A DNA stretch of 8,132 nucleotides from an uncultured Saprospiraceae bacterium (GCA_937959375.1 CALGLS010000353.1:1-8132); one strand, 5' to 3'. Numbered from the stretch's first letter, positions 1 to 6,859 are shown. Program-made: numbers and translations. Notes: generated by a model not told the origin, from the letters alone.

Positions 1-1503
1 CCAAGTAGATTTACCGAGTAATCTTTTTAGATTAAAATTAGTACTGAGATCAAAACCTTGCATGTTCAACGAGGCAAAGTTTTGTGGTTGCCACTGGTGG
101 TGCATGCTATCTCTAGTCCAGTCAATCAAATCTGAACCGTCGCGTAAAAACCAACTCGCCTGTGCTTCAATCCAAGTATCGTTGTATTTGATGCCAGCTT
201 CGTAGGAGAGTGCCGATTCAGGTTCTAAGTCTTCGTTACCTATGTTTCGAGAGTCTTCATAATACAAATCAGTGAAGGTTGGAATTCTCCAAGTGTAACC
301 GACATTTGCAAACGCTTTTAATTTTGAAGAAATTCTATACCCTACATCCAAACCAGGAAAAACAACATTTCCAAAGTCAGAATAATTGCTTGCAGACACT
401 CCTGGGCTAAGATCAAGTTGGCCTTTCAATAATTTGAAACGGTGTTCTAAAAATAGGGTAGCGGTTTTTCTTTCGCGCTTTCCAAGGTTGTTGGATTCTA
501 AATCCATTTGGTTTAACTCAATGCCGAAGCCTGTTTGACCGATACGAGTATTTAATTCTGAATGCAATTCAAAACTTAATACATTAGACGTGTGAATATT
601 GTGATAGAATTCTGGATCATTACGTACCAAAAGATAGTCGTCATTATTGCGTCTCCAGCTCACTCTAGGTTTGATGATGAAATTTCCAAACGCCCTTTTG
701 TAACCAAGGGCAACTAGCGATGTTTTTACCTCTTCATATTGATTGGCAAAAAAGGCAGTAGTGTCGCCATAAAATCGGTTGGCACCAAAAGCACGATCCG
801 TGTGAGAAGCCATGAAGTCGATGCTTTGTACATCGTCACTCCAGTTAGATTGATAAAAATAATTGGAAATTTTATAGTCTGTATTCTCTCGATACCCATC
901 AGAAAAATTTCTAGAATAAGAAAGATACTGTTTGTAGTTTTTGGCAGGTAAAGAAAGTGTGGCTTGTATACCACCAAGTTTATGCTGACCAGCGCGGAGA
1001 CTGAGGCTTGCAAACTTTTCGTCAGAAGCTTTTGTAATGATATTGATTGCTCCAGCAAATGCATTTTGGCCATAAACGCGAGCGGCAGGGCCTTTTAAAA
1101 TTTCGATACGCTCAATGTTTTCCAAATCGATTGGAAGATTTAGATTGTGGTGACCTGTTTGAGGATCAGCCATTTTTACACCGTTTATCAAAATGAGTAC
1201 CTGATCAAAAGTGCCACCTCTCAATGAAAGATCGGCTTGTACACCATGTGGTCCTCGCTGACGCATATCAATACCTGCCTGATATTGAAGTACTTCTGCA
1301 ATAGTGTTGGCAGGGCTTGCTGCGATTTGTTCTTTACTTATGATATTGATGGTACGAGAGGATTCAGCGACAGGAATTTGCAATCGGTTCTCGGCTACAA
1401 TAACTTGATCGATTAATAATGCTGTACTGTCTGTTTGGCTGATACTTATAAAGGGACTTAGCGCAAAGGCTAAAAAGAATAATACTTTAAGATGGCAATT
1501 CAT
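1..1503 (-). CDS. TonB-dependent outer-membrane receptor, BtuB/siderophore-receptor-like, 3' end outside the window
   Basis: The frame stays open for 501 codons from ATG 1501-1503 to the window edge, so the C-terminal part of the barrel is missing. An in-frame TAA at 1510-1512 makes this the first possible start. Residues 1-23 are a signal peptide (MNCHLKVLFFLAFALSPFIS, then ISQ). A TonB-box-like stretch (LIDQVIVAENR) follows near residue 30. The plug domain covers about 45-160 and shows the family landmarks LSLRGG, VLILINGVKM, LPIDLENIERIEILKGPA and YGQNAFAGAINIITK. The barrel contains the TWRIPTFTDLYY and NEDLEPE motifs near residues 405-430 that are common in cobalamin and siderophore receptors. 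There is no N-terminal carboxypeptidase-like domain, so it is not SusC type. It should import a scarce ligand across the outer membrane with TonB energy. The substrate is unknown: I looked upstream for a cobalamin riboswitch B12 box and found none. Confidence 0.93.
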   Translation of the reverse strand, partial: MNCHLKVLFFLAFALSPFISISQTDSTALLIDQVIVAENRLQIPVAESSRTINIISKEQIAASPANTIAEVLQYQAGIDMRQRGPHGVQADLSLRGGTFDQVLILINGVKMADPQTGHHNLNLPIDLENIERIEILKGPAARVYGQNAFAGAINIITKASDEKFASLSLRAGQHKLGGIQATLSLPAKNYKQYLSYSRNFSDGYRENTDYKISNYFYQSNWSDDVQSIDFMASHTDRAFGANRFYGDTTAFFANQYEEVKTSLVALGYKRAFGNFIIKPRVSWRRNNDDYLLVRNDPEFYHNIHTSNVLSFELHSELNTRIGQTGFGIELNQMDLESNNLGKRERKTATLFLEHRFKLLKGQLDLSPGVSASNYSDFGNVVFPGLDVGYRISSKLKAFANVGYTWRIPTFTDLYYEDSRNIGNEDLEPESALSYEAGIKYNDTWIEAQASWFLRDGSDLIDWTRDSMHHQWQPQNFASLNMQGFDLSTNFNLKRLLGKSTW

Positions 1504-1534
1504 TTGTTTTTATTTTAGCGGATAAATGAAGTCG

Positions 1535-1542
1535 CAAAAGTA
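1535..1542 (-). promoter_or_regulatory. -7 promoter element candidate for the TonB receptor
   Basis: The minus strand reads TACTTTTG, an exact match to the Bacteroidota -7 consensus TAnnTTTG. It would start transcription about 25 nt before the receptor ATG. No TTG is present at the expected -33 distance, so an activator may be needed, or the match may be chance. Confidence 0.4.
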
Positions 1543-1573
1543 TTGAGAATTGGGTTTCCTAGGTAGTTCTTTT

Positions 1574-1591
1574 TGTCATGCTTGTGTCATG
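1574..1591 (+). promoter_or_regulatory. 11-bp-spaced direct repeat TGTCATG, Pho-box-like
   Basis: TGTCATG occurs at 1574-1580 and again at 1585-1591, exactly one helical turn apart. The TGTCAT-N5-TGTCAT pattern matches the proteobacterial PhoB box consensus. It lies roughly 45-65 bp upstream of the inferred receptor transcription start, a position suitable for an activator. The repeat reads on the strand opposite to the receptor gene, which is not the usual Pho box orientation. PhoB binding is therefore only a suggestion. Confidence 0.35.
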
Positions 1592-1828
1592 GAAAAAGAG
1601 GTAGCGAAAATTCGTGGAATGTGGTTGCCCTTTGACGGGGATGGGATAGTGATTGGACGTCAGCCAGCTATCGTGTATAGATAAATCGTGACGCTAATAT
1701 AGGTGCGGCACCTTCATTTGCTCGCTTCAACTTGATGTAGTATATGGTAGTTCAAGGCAGGTAGCGTTAAAATTCGAAACTCTTTGCTGGTCGTAGGTCA
1801 ATTCCATCGTTTCTTCAGGAAGAGCAAC

Positions 1829-2323
1829 TTATTTAGATTCCTCCACTTGCATAATCTGAATGGCCAACAAAGAAATGAGGCAGTAAGCTAAGAAATAATA
1901 AAAGCCAGAATGAATGTGTGCCTCAATACTTTCGTTCGATTTAGTAGCGAGAAAAGCCAGAAAAACACCAACTACGAATACATCTGCCATCGACCATTTT
2001 CCAATGATATAGACAAACTTATGTATACTCATTCGTTGTTTTAAATTTTTGAAAAACAAAACGACCAATAGTAAGATGGCTTTGATAACTGGAACGATGA
2101 CACTAAAGAATAGGATCAGAAAGGCGACCAGTGTATTATTGTTTTGGTGTAAAGTCTTTATTGTATCGAGAATACTCTGTATACTTTCATGTAAAGTTAT
2201 GTTTCCCACTAAAGGTAATTTGGCTCCAACCTTAATGCTAAGAATCGGCTGAGTCAGCCCAGGATAAAGACAAATCAGAGAAATAATGATAAGAATTAGG
2301 GCGATTATATTGCGTGCTTTCAT
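1829..2323 (-). CDS. PqiA-family (paraquat-inducible protein A) inner-membrane protein, single domain
   Basis: The 164-residue product is strongly hydrophobic, with probable membrane segments near residues 5-25, 65-91, 112-127 and 140-158. Two PqiA-family hallmarks are seen: YPGLTQPILSI after the first helix, and GKWSMADVFVVGVFLAFLA at 108-126, which resembles the family's W-x-M-x-DVFVV signature. Proteobacterial PqiA is about twice as long, with two such domains, and works with MCE proteins PqiB/PqiC in membrane lipid homeostasis. This is a one-domain version with no MCE gene nearby, so its partner is not visible. Residues 29-62, between the first two helices, should form an extracytoplasmic loop. 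The start ATG at 2321-2323 directly precedes a typical positive-then-hydrophobic N-terminus. It diverges from the T9SS cargo gene. Confidence 0.85.
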   Translation of the reverse strand: MKARNIIALILIIISLICLYPGLTQPILSIKVGAKLPLVGNITLHESIQSILDTIKTLHQNNNTLVAFLILFFSVIVPVIKAILLLVVLFFKNLKQRMSIHKFVYIIGKWSMADVFVVGVFLAFLATKSNESIEAHIHSGFYYFLAYCLISLLAIQIMQVEESK

Positions 2324-2356
2324 TTCTTTAAGTTAGATTTATCACAAGAAAGGAAA

Positions 2357-2378
2357 TTTTTTCCCTTTTGGGAAAAAA
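2357..2378. repeat. Perfect 9-bp inverted repeat upstream of the PqiA-like gene
   Basis: TTTTTTCCC (2357-2365) and GGGAAAAAA (2370-2378) flank a TTTT loop, 34 bp before the PqiA-like start. Minus-strand RNA would form a 5'-UTR hairpin, or the dyad could be an operator. TAAGTTTT (minus, 2382-2375) inside it is a near match to the -7 consensus but lacks a TTG upstream. The function is unknown. Confidence 0.5.
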
Positions 2379-2512
2379 CTTAGCCATCTACTTTGTTTGC
2401 TTGTAGTCTAATTTTCTGCCTACCTGTATATTCCCCACACAACCATTTTACCCGAAATCTCATCTGAAAGGTTAAAGAATAGCGATTAAGTAATTTATTG
2501 CGAGATAAGTTG

Positions 2513-2543
2513 TTGACTATTTATGGCGCCCCACCATAATTTC
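2513..2543 (+). promoter_or_regulatory. Weak promoter candidate for the T9SS cargo gene, overlapped by a dyad
   Basis: TTG (2513-2515), a 21-bp spacer and TAATTTC (2537-2543) partly fit the Bacteroidota TTG-N19-21-TAnnTTTG pattern, about 27 bp before the ATG. A dyad, TTATGG (2521-2526) and CCATAA (2534-2539), covers the spacer and the -7 element and contains GGCGCC. It could be an operator that blocks this promoter. The -7 match is poor. Confidence 0.3.
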
Positions 2544-2569
2544 TATTTACTCATTCTAAAAATATAAAC

Positions 2570-3481
2570 ATGAAACAAAAAATTTACCTTTTTACCTGTC
2601 TACTCTTTTTGGCAACAGCCAGTATATCTGCTCAAAGTAGTCAAATCTTTACGGATAAATCTGGAGCTAAAATAGAATTGGAAACGAATGAAATGGTCTT
2701 TGTAGAAGAAGCTTCTTCAAATCGAAGATTACGTCATTTTCAAAGTGATCCACAAAATTTGGTTGGCCCACCTAATGAAGTAGAAGGGACAAAGTGGCCT
2801 AACCGAAGAATGATGTCACTAGGATGTCGTGGTTCTGTTAAGGCAGTTTTTAACAGCGTTGGTTTTTATGATGGCCCGGGAGCTGATCTTGTCATATTCG
2901 AAAGTGGGGCAGTCTTTGAATCAACTACTATTTCTATTTCGACAGATGGTAAGCAGTGGGTTCGACTAGGTACAATTGAAGGAGGAAAAGCTGCGATTGA
3001 TATCAAGCATCCTGATACGGAAGGCAAATTATTTCATTATGTTTTGTTGCGTGATCGTGGTACACACTGTGTTAATAGTATTACGGATGGAGCAGATATT
3101 GATGCCATTGGTGCCATTCATTACAAAAAAGTAGATCAAGGAAAAATTATTGTGACGCCCATAAAAAAAGATAAAAATAAACCGACGATTGATCCTAAAT
3201 TAGACCTAAGTATTTCAACTACAAAAGTTGACTTCACGGTTTATCCAAATCCAACTAGCGAAGAACTAAATATTAAATTCGACTTGGAAGTAGAATCGGA
3301 AGTTAGTATCCGTATTTATAACCAATCTGGGAAAGTGATTAAGCGTCTTCTTTCTAAAGAAACACGATCTGTTGGTGAGCAAATTGTTAATTACTCGCTT
3401 GGAAGTTTAGCTGCCGGAACGTACTATGTGCAACTGGTCGTGGGAGATAGGAGTGTGGTTAAGAAGCTGATAAGGAATTAG
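2570..3481 (+). CDS. Secreted beta-sandwich protein with T9SS type A C-terminal sorting domain
   Basis: The 303-residue protein has a signal peptide (MKQKIYLFTCLLFLATASIS, cleavage likely after A21) and a C-terminal sorting domain at about 222-303. That domain has the typical VYPNPTSEELNI opening, a SIRIYNQSGKVIKRL strand, LAAGTYYVQLV and a basic KKLIRN end. It should be exported by Sec, moved across the outer membrane by the type IX system, and anchored or released at the cell surface. The middle part (about 55-185) resembles a calcium- or ligand-binding jelly-roll found in predicted cell-surface proteins: SLGCRGSVKAVF, DGPGADLVIFESG, ISISTDGKQWVRLGT and DGADIDAIGAI. The acidic DGPGADL and DGADIDAIG loops may bind metal. 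A lysine-rich linker (189-210) joins the two domains. No catalytic signature was recognised, so adhesion or ligand binding is more likely than enzymatic activity. It converges with yebC on a shared hairpin. Confidence 0.9.
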   Translation: MKQKIYLFTCLLFLATASISAQSSQIFTDKSGAKIELETNEMVFVEEASSNRRLRHFQSDPQNLVGPPNEVEGTKWPNRRMMSLGCRGSVKAVFNSVGFYDGPGADLVIFESGAVFESTTISISTDGKQWVRLGTIEGGKAAIDIKHPDTEGKLFHYVLLRDRGTHCVNSITDGADIDAIGAIHYKKVDQGKIIVTPIKKDKNKPTIDPKLDLSISTTKVDFTVYPNPTSEELNIKFDLEVESEVSIRIYNQSGKVIKRLLSKETRSVGEQIVNYSLGSLAAGTYYVQLVVGDRSVVKKLIRN

Positions 3482-3486
3482 AGAGC

Positions 3487-3540
3487 GAATTAGAATTAGA
3501 ATTAGAATTAGAATTAGAATTAGAATGTGAATTAGAATGT
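3487..3540 (+). repeat. Perfect 6-bp tandem array (GAATTA/GAATGT, nine units)
   Basis: Nine uninterrupted 6-mers start 5 nt after the T9SS gene stop: six GAATTA, then GAATGT, GAATTA, GAATGT. The last codons of the T9SS gene (GGAATTAG, stop included) already resemble the unit. The array is the left arm of the hairpin at 3487-3606. Six identical copies make copy-number change by slippage likely. Confidence 0.95.
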
Positions 3541-3606
3541 CCCTCTAACGTAAATTAACGCGATAGAGGGACATTCTAATTCTAACTCACATTCTAATTC
3601 TAATTC
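3487..3606. terminator. Long tandem-armed hairpin between convergent genes (H1), probable bidirectional 3' end
   Basis: The right arm (3571-3606) is six units complementary to the 6-mer array. With CCCTCTA (3541-3547) and TAGAGGG (3564-3570) it gives a perfect 19-bp stem (3529-3547 with 3564-3582) around a 16-nt loop. Imperfect pairing continues outward. The right arm ends exactly at the yebC stop (3607-3609), and the left arm starts 5 nt after the T9SS stop. There is no U-tract, so it may define 3' ends by stabilising or processing RNA rather than by intrinsic termination. Confidence 0.8.
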
Positions 3607-4344
3607 TTACACCATATTATGAAAAACATTCTGCACATCATCATCATCTTCAATCTTTTCTAGCAACTTGTCAATGTCAGCCTGTTGTTGATCGTCAGTG
3701 ATTGCTTTTGTAACATTTGGTGTACGTTCAAAACCAGAAGAAATGATTTCGAAGCCTTTTTCTTCCAATGCTTTTTGCAAAGAACCAAAAGATTCGAACG
3801 GCCCAAAAATCATAATCGTCTCCTCGCTATCTTCCACCCCTTCTTCAGCCGCTTCGATAAAGACTTCTTCCGCCCCATAATCTATAAGCTCTAATTCTAA
3901 TTCTTCAATATCCAACTCACCTTTCTTAATCTTAAACTGGCAGTTGTTGTCAAACATAAAGGATACAGAACCACTGGTTCCCATGCTACCATTACATTTG
4001 TTGAAGTAAGATCTGATATTGGCAACCGTACGATTGTTGTTGTCTGTAGCAGTTTCGATTAGGATAGCAACACCATGAGGTGCATAGCCTTCAAAAAGAA
4101 TTTGCTTATAGTCTGAGGTATCTTTGTCCGTTGCTTTTTTGATAGCACGCTCAATATTCTCTTTTGGCATATTGGCGGCACGTGCATTCTGGATGCAGGC
4201 ACGTAGGGCTGAGTTGGTATCGGGATCAGGTCCACCAGCTTTTATCGCAATTACGATGTCTTTACCAATTCGGCTAAAGGTCTTAGCCATTTTTGCCCAA
4301 CGCTTAAATTTTCGGGCTTTTCTAAATTCAAATGCTCTTCCCAT
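3607..4344 (-). CDS. yebC: YebC/PmpR (TACO1) family translation-associated regulatory protein
   Basis: The 245-residue length is normal for the family. The N-terminus (MGRAFEFRKARKFKRWAKMAK) is the Bacteroidota variant of the YebC opening. It is followed by conserved blocks FSRIGKDIVIAIKAGGPDPDTN (about 24-45), LRACIQNARAANMPKENIERAIKKA (about 48-72), YEGYAPHG-like LFEGYAPHGVAILIETATDNNNRT (about 83-106), and SYFNKCNGSMGTSGSVSFMF (about 112-131). Family members act as transcriptional regulators or, by newer work, as ribosome-associated factors that relieve stalling; both are cytosolic roles. The C-terminus is very acidic (EDDDD). The gene has its own promoter just upstream, so it need not depend on the dipeptidase transcript. 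An in-frame GAATTA-type repeat (3891-3903) encodes ELELEL and matches the unit of the hairpin after its own stop codon. Confidence 0.95.
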   Translation of the reverse strand: MGRAFEFRKARKFKRWAKMAKTFSRIGKDIVIAIKAGGPDPDTNSALRACIQNARAANMPKENIERAIKKATDKDTSDYKQILFEGYAPHGVAILIETATDNNNRTVANIRSYFNKCNGSMGTSGSVSFMFDNNCQFKIKKGELDIEELELELIDYGAEEVFIEAAEEGVEDSEETIMIFGPFESFGSLQKALEEKGFEIISSGFERTPNVTKAITDDQQQADIDKLLEKIEDDDDVQNVFHNMV

Positions 4345-4371
4345 TATTGAGTAATTTTTTTAGTTCGGCTG

Positions 4372-4402
4372 CAAATATAAGGTCTTGGGCCTGCTATGGC
4401 AA
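4372..4402 (-). promoter_or_regulatory. Promoter of yebC (TTG-N20-TATATTTG)
   Basis: The minus strand carries TTG at 4402-4400, a 20-nt spacer, then TATATTTG at 4379-4372, a full match to the Bacteroidota -7 TAnnTTTG. The inferred start lies about 20 nt before the yebC ATG. It lies downstream of hairpin H4, so yebC can be expressed whatever happens to upstream transcripts. Confidence 0.75.
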
Positions 4403-4472
4403 TTATTTTGTACCCTTAATCTTGTATGAAAGGGGGATTTAAGGTTTTTTTTGCGCTTTAATAGGGATGGGA

Positions 4473-4612
4473 GGTAGATAAGACGCGGATTGGAACAGAT
4501 TCGTACGGATACAGGACAGATTTTTTTACGATCGTAGAAAAAATTCGTCCCTCATCTGCTCAACCCGTTTAAATCCGCGTCTAATCTTAAATACAGTGCA
4601 ACTGTATCTACC
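4473..4612. repeat. Long hairpin with 10-bp-period arms after the dipeptidase gene (H4)
   Basis: GGTAGATA (4473-4480) pairs with TATCTACC (4605-4612). AGACGCGGATT (4481-4491) pairs with AATCCGCGTCT (4572-4582). At the centre, GGAC plus a T-run (4514-4527) pairs with an A-run plus GTCC (4538-4550) around ACGATCGT. The arms are degenerate 10-bp units with ACRGATT cores, about four per arm. The right side carries an extra perfect hairpin, ATACAGT (4591-4597) and ACTGTAT (4601-4607). It starts 1 nt after the dipeptidase stop and probably ends or stabilises that transcript. Confidence 0.75.
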
Positions 4613-4613
4613 G

Positions 4614-6077
4614 CTACGCTTTCAAAGGAATTCGTTTAAGCGTCTCTAATAAGAACTTCCAATATTTCTGAACAGAACTAATCTGCACCTTCTCATCAGG
4701 CGAATGTGCCCCGCGAATATTCGGACCAAAAGAAATCATTTCCATAGCCGGATAATTAGTACCAAGGATACCACATTCCAAACCTGCATGACAAGCATTT
4801 ACATTGGCCTTGCCATCAAACATTTCGGAATATAAATCATTCATGACTTTCACAATATCAGCTCCTGGCTTCGGTGTCCAACCTGGGTAATCACCAGAAA
4901 ACGAAACATCTGCTCCGAGTAACTCAAAGGCGCTTTTGATGGAATTTGCCATGTCCATTTTTTCGCTATCGACTGAACTTCGTGTCAAACATTGCAAGGA
5001 ATAAGTACCATCTTTGACTAAGATTCTTGCAACATTATTTGAGGTTTGAACTAAATCTTCAATATCAGGACTCATTCGATAAATTCCATTTGGACAAGCA
5101 TATACCGCTCGTAATAATTTGGTTTGAAAGTCAGCTGCAGCTAAATGTGTTGGCGCATCAACTTCGTTGCATAGGATTTGCATGTCGCCATCTGTTGTGG
5201 CATGTTCGCTTGTCAAAATCGTTGTCTGCTCTGCTATGAATTTTTTGAAGCCATCGACTTTTTCATTTGGTACAGCCACGGTTGCAAAGGATTCTCTTGG
5301 AATGGCATTTCGTAAAGAACCACCATCAATAGCAGCAATTCGTAAACCAAATGTATTCGCTGCTTGATACAAAATTCGGTTCATCAACTTGTTGGCATTG
5401 CCACGTCCTTTGTGAATGTCCATGCCGGAGTGACCTCCCGTTAATCCTTTAACAGAAAGTGTAAAACCTTGCATGTTTTCAGGTGTATCAACTTGACCGT
5501 AAACACCAGTGCCTGTCACATCCACACCACCTGCGCAGCCAATGGTCAGTTCATCGTCGTCTTCTGTATCTAGGTTTAGCATAATCGTTGCGTCAAGCAA
5601 ACCGCCTTTCAAACCCATTGCCCCAGTCATTCCCGTTTCTTCATCAATAGTAAACAATGCTTCTACGGGAGGATGTGGAATGTCGGTTGAGGAAAGAATG
5701 GTCATGATAGAAGCCACGCCAATACCATTGTCGGCACCAAGTGTCGTTCCCCGCGCTTTGATCCAATCTCCTTCAATAAACATCTCAATTCCTTGTTTGT
5801 CAAAATCGAAATCGGTATCTGCATTTTTTTGGTGCACCATGTCGAGGTGACTTTGCATGACAATGGTTTGTCGATCTTCCATTCCCGGAGTCGCTGGCTT
5901 TTTGATGATGACATTTCCTACTTCATCTACTACAGTTGGGAGTCCGAGGCTTTCGCCAAAATCGACCATAAACTGTATGACTCGTTCTTCTTTTTTAGAA
6001 GGCCTTGGAACGGCGTTTAAGTCTGCGAAATGGTTCCAAAGGGTTTGGGGTTCTGTGTTTCTTATTGTTGTACTCAT
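4614..6077 (-). CDS. pepD: Cytosolic aminoacyl-histidine dipeptidase, PepD-type M20C metallopeptidase
   Basis: Starting at ATG 6075-6077 the protein has 487 residues, matching the roughly 485 of E. coli PepD. It hydrolyses dipeptides (Xaa-His and others) in the cytosol with two zinc ions. Visible metal and catalytic residues are H77 and D79 (MQSHLDMVHQ), D116 (LGADNGIGVA), the E146-E147 pair (DEETGMTGA), D170 (LNLDTEDDDELTIGCAGG) and H458 (GAHSPDE). The lid/dimerisation region includes GGHSGMDIHKGRGNANKLM. The same frame stays open to an ATG at 6198-6200, but those 41 extra residues come from hairpin H2 and an A13 tract, ending in KKKKKTT, so that start is rejected. No promoter fits in the 31 nt between H2 and the ATG, which suggests co-transcription with the SGNH gene upstream. 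Confidence 0.95.
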   Translation of the reverse strand: MSTTIRNTEPQTLWNHFADLNAVPRPSKKEERVIQFMVDFGESLGLPTVVDEVGNVIIKKPATPGMEDRQTIVMQSHLDMVHQKNADTDFDFDKQGIEMFIEGDWIKARGTTLGADNGIGVASIMTILSSTDIPHPPVEALFTIDEETGMTGAMGLKGGLLDATIMLNLDTEDDDELTIGCAGGVDVTGTGVYGQVDTPENMQGFTLSVKGLTGGHSGMDIHKGRGNANKLMNRILYQAANTFGLRIAAIDGGSLRNAIPRESFATVAVPNEKVDGFKKFIAEQTTILTSEHATTDGDMQILCNEVDAPTHLAAADFQTKLLRAVYACPNGIYRMSPDIEDLVQTSNNVARILVKDGTYSLQCLTRSSVDSEKMDMANSIKSAFELLGADVSFSGDYPGWTPKPGADIVKVMNDLYSEMFDGKANVNACHAGLECGILGTNYPAMEMISFGPNIRGAHSPDEKVQISSVQKYWKFLLETLKRIPLKA

Positions 6078-6082
6078 GGTTG

Positions 6083-6095
6083 TTTTTTTTTTTTT
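6083..6095 (-). repeat. A13 homopolymer in the dipeptidase leader
   Basis: Thirteen consecutive A residues on the coding strand end 5 nt before the pepD ATG, where Bacteroidota ribosomes favour A-rich sequence. The tract may raise initiation. Its length makes it prone to slippage, which would change spacing upstream of the start but not the reading frame. Confidence 0.7.
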
Positions 6096-6108
6096 CTTTG
6101 GAAAAAGG

Positions 6109-6200
6109 TTGGAAGTGGGGAGTGGGAGATTGGAAGTTTCACTCAATCGCGGAGCGACGCGACTACGGGAAACTTCTAACCTCCCACCTCCAACTTCCAA
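6109..6200. repeat. Hairpin with 7-bp-period arms between SGNH and dipeptidase genes (H2)
   Basis: Left arm 6109-6140 (TTGGAAG, TGGGGAG, TGGGAGA, TTGGAAG, TTTC) pairs with right arm 6169-6200. Read as reverse complement, the right arm is TTGGAAG, TTGGAGG, TGGGAGG, TTAGAAG, TTTC. Four 7-bp units per arm keep register, with scattered mismatches. The apex has a small GC-rich hairpin, TCGCG (6147-6151) with CGCGA (6158-6162). It begins 1 nt after the SGNH stop (6202-6204). The apex and arms are translatable, which creates the false N-terminal extension of the dipeptidase. Confidence 0.85.
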
Positions 6201-6201
6201 C

Positions 6202-6837
6202 TCATTTATTCAATACACGCGCCACTTCCTGTGCCATCAACATTTTCCCTTCCGTATTAGGATGCACACCATCAGGAAGCAATTCATCTTTTCCGTCAAG
6301 GACTTTGAAGAAGTCAATAATATCGACTTTACAAATACGTCCGATCTTTAGGATTAACGAATGGATCTCCGTGTTGGTTACATCACCTCTAATTTGAAAT
6401 GGATTTTTTAGAACAGGTACTGGAAGTGCTAAATATATTTTTGGCTTCGAGGCCAAGTTTTGAAATTTTTGAATTAAGTCAATATAGTCGAGTGCGAATT
6501 CACTTTTGTAAACTTCCCAGTTGAATGGTTTGGAGTCGTTGGTGCCCAACTTGATGATCACGATGTTGGGTTGGAAGTTGAGTGCTGCTTGGTATTCTGG
6601 GCGTTCCCAATATGGGTAGTTTCCTTTTTTTAGAAGTGTGGCTCCGCTGTGTCCAAAGTTTTTGACGTCCCAGTCGTCTCCCATTAGGCTATCGAGGATG
6701 TTGGGATATTGTTCCATATTACCGTACATGGTGTTGGTGCCATTGGTAATGCTGTTGCCTACGCAGGCTATTTTTGTTTGTGCGTAGGAGAGGGTGGAGG
6801 ATAGGATTAGCGCTAGAAGTAGGAGCTGTCGTTTCAT
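6202..6837 (-). CDS. Exported SGNH/GDSL-family hydrolase (esterase/acylesterase)
   Basis: From ATG 6835-6837 the product has 211 residues with a signal peptide (MKRQLLLLALILSSTLSYAQ). SGNH blocks are all present. Block I is IACVGNSITNG with nucleophile S29, in the GNS variant common in Bacteroidota. Block II is NFGHSGATLL (G62 or G65), block III is KLGTND (N100), and block V is DGVHPN (D189, H192). It should hydrolyse ester bonds such as acetyl groups on glycans or acyl lipids outside the cytoplasm; the substrate cannot be told. The frame is open upstream to an ATG at 6961-6963, but those 42 residues derive from hairpin H3 and would place the signal peptide internally. No good promoter is seen between H3 and the start, so it is probably read through from the hydroxylase gene. 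Confidence 0.9.
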   Translation of the reverse strand: MKRQLLLLALILSSTLSYAQTKIACVGNSITNGTNTMYGNMEQYPNILDSLMGDDWDVKNFGHSGATLLKKGNYPYWERPEYQAALNFQPNIVIIKLGTNDSKPFNWEVYKSEFALDYIDLIQKFQNLASKPKIYLALPVPVLKNPFQIRGDVTNTEIHSLILKIGRICKVDIIDFFKVLDGKDELLPDGVHPNTEGKMLMAQEVARVLNK

Positions 6838-6859
6838 AAGGCTAAAATAGGGAAAAAGA

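Larger units (their letters stand above)
1504..1828. other. 325-bp intergenic region between the PqiA-like gene and the TonB receptor
   Basis: No convincing gene was found on either strand. A 26-codon minus ORF from 1807 and an 8-codon ORF inside it look like chance. Visible structures are the TGTCATG direct repeat (1574-1591), the short palindrome AGGTGCGGCACCT (1701-1713), and a weak stem pairing CGTCA near 1659 with TGACG near 1690. No riboswitch consensus was recognised. Stop-to-start spacing and the -7 element suggest the receptor is transcribed separately from the PqiA-like gene. Confidence 0.6.

Noticed and set aside
739..951. Plus-strand 70-residue ORF, and a 115-residue minus ORF at 726-1073, inside the TonB receptor
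   Set aside because: The receptor frame is open across the whole stretch with clear plug and barrel motifs, so these are out-of-frame shadows.
1730..1807. 26-codon minus ORF starting MELTYDQQRV after the PqiA-like gene
   Set aside because: There is no amino acid bias, terminator or promoter arrangement that would make it a leader peptide or small gene.
1504..1828. Cobalamin riboswitch before the BtuB-like receptor
   Set aside because: No B12 box or riboswitch core was found on the minus strand; only short unrelated stems are present.
3487..3606. CRISPR array
   Set aside because: The repeats are 6 bp with no spacers and form an inverted structure, so this is a tandem-armed hairpin.
6842..6849. 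TATTTTAG as a -7 element for the SGNH gene
   Set aside because: It lies only 4 nt before the start codon and has no TTG at the -33 distance.
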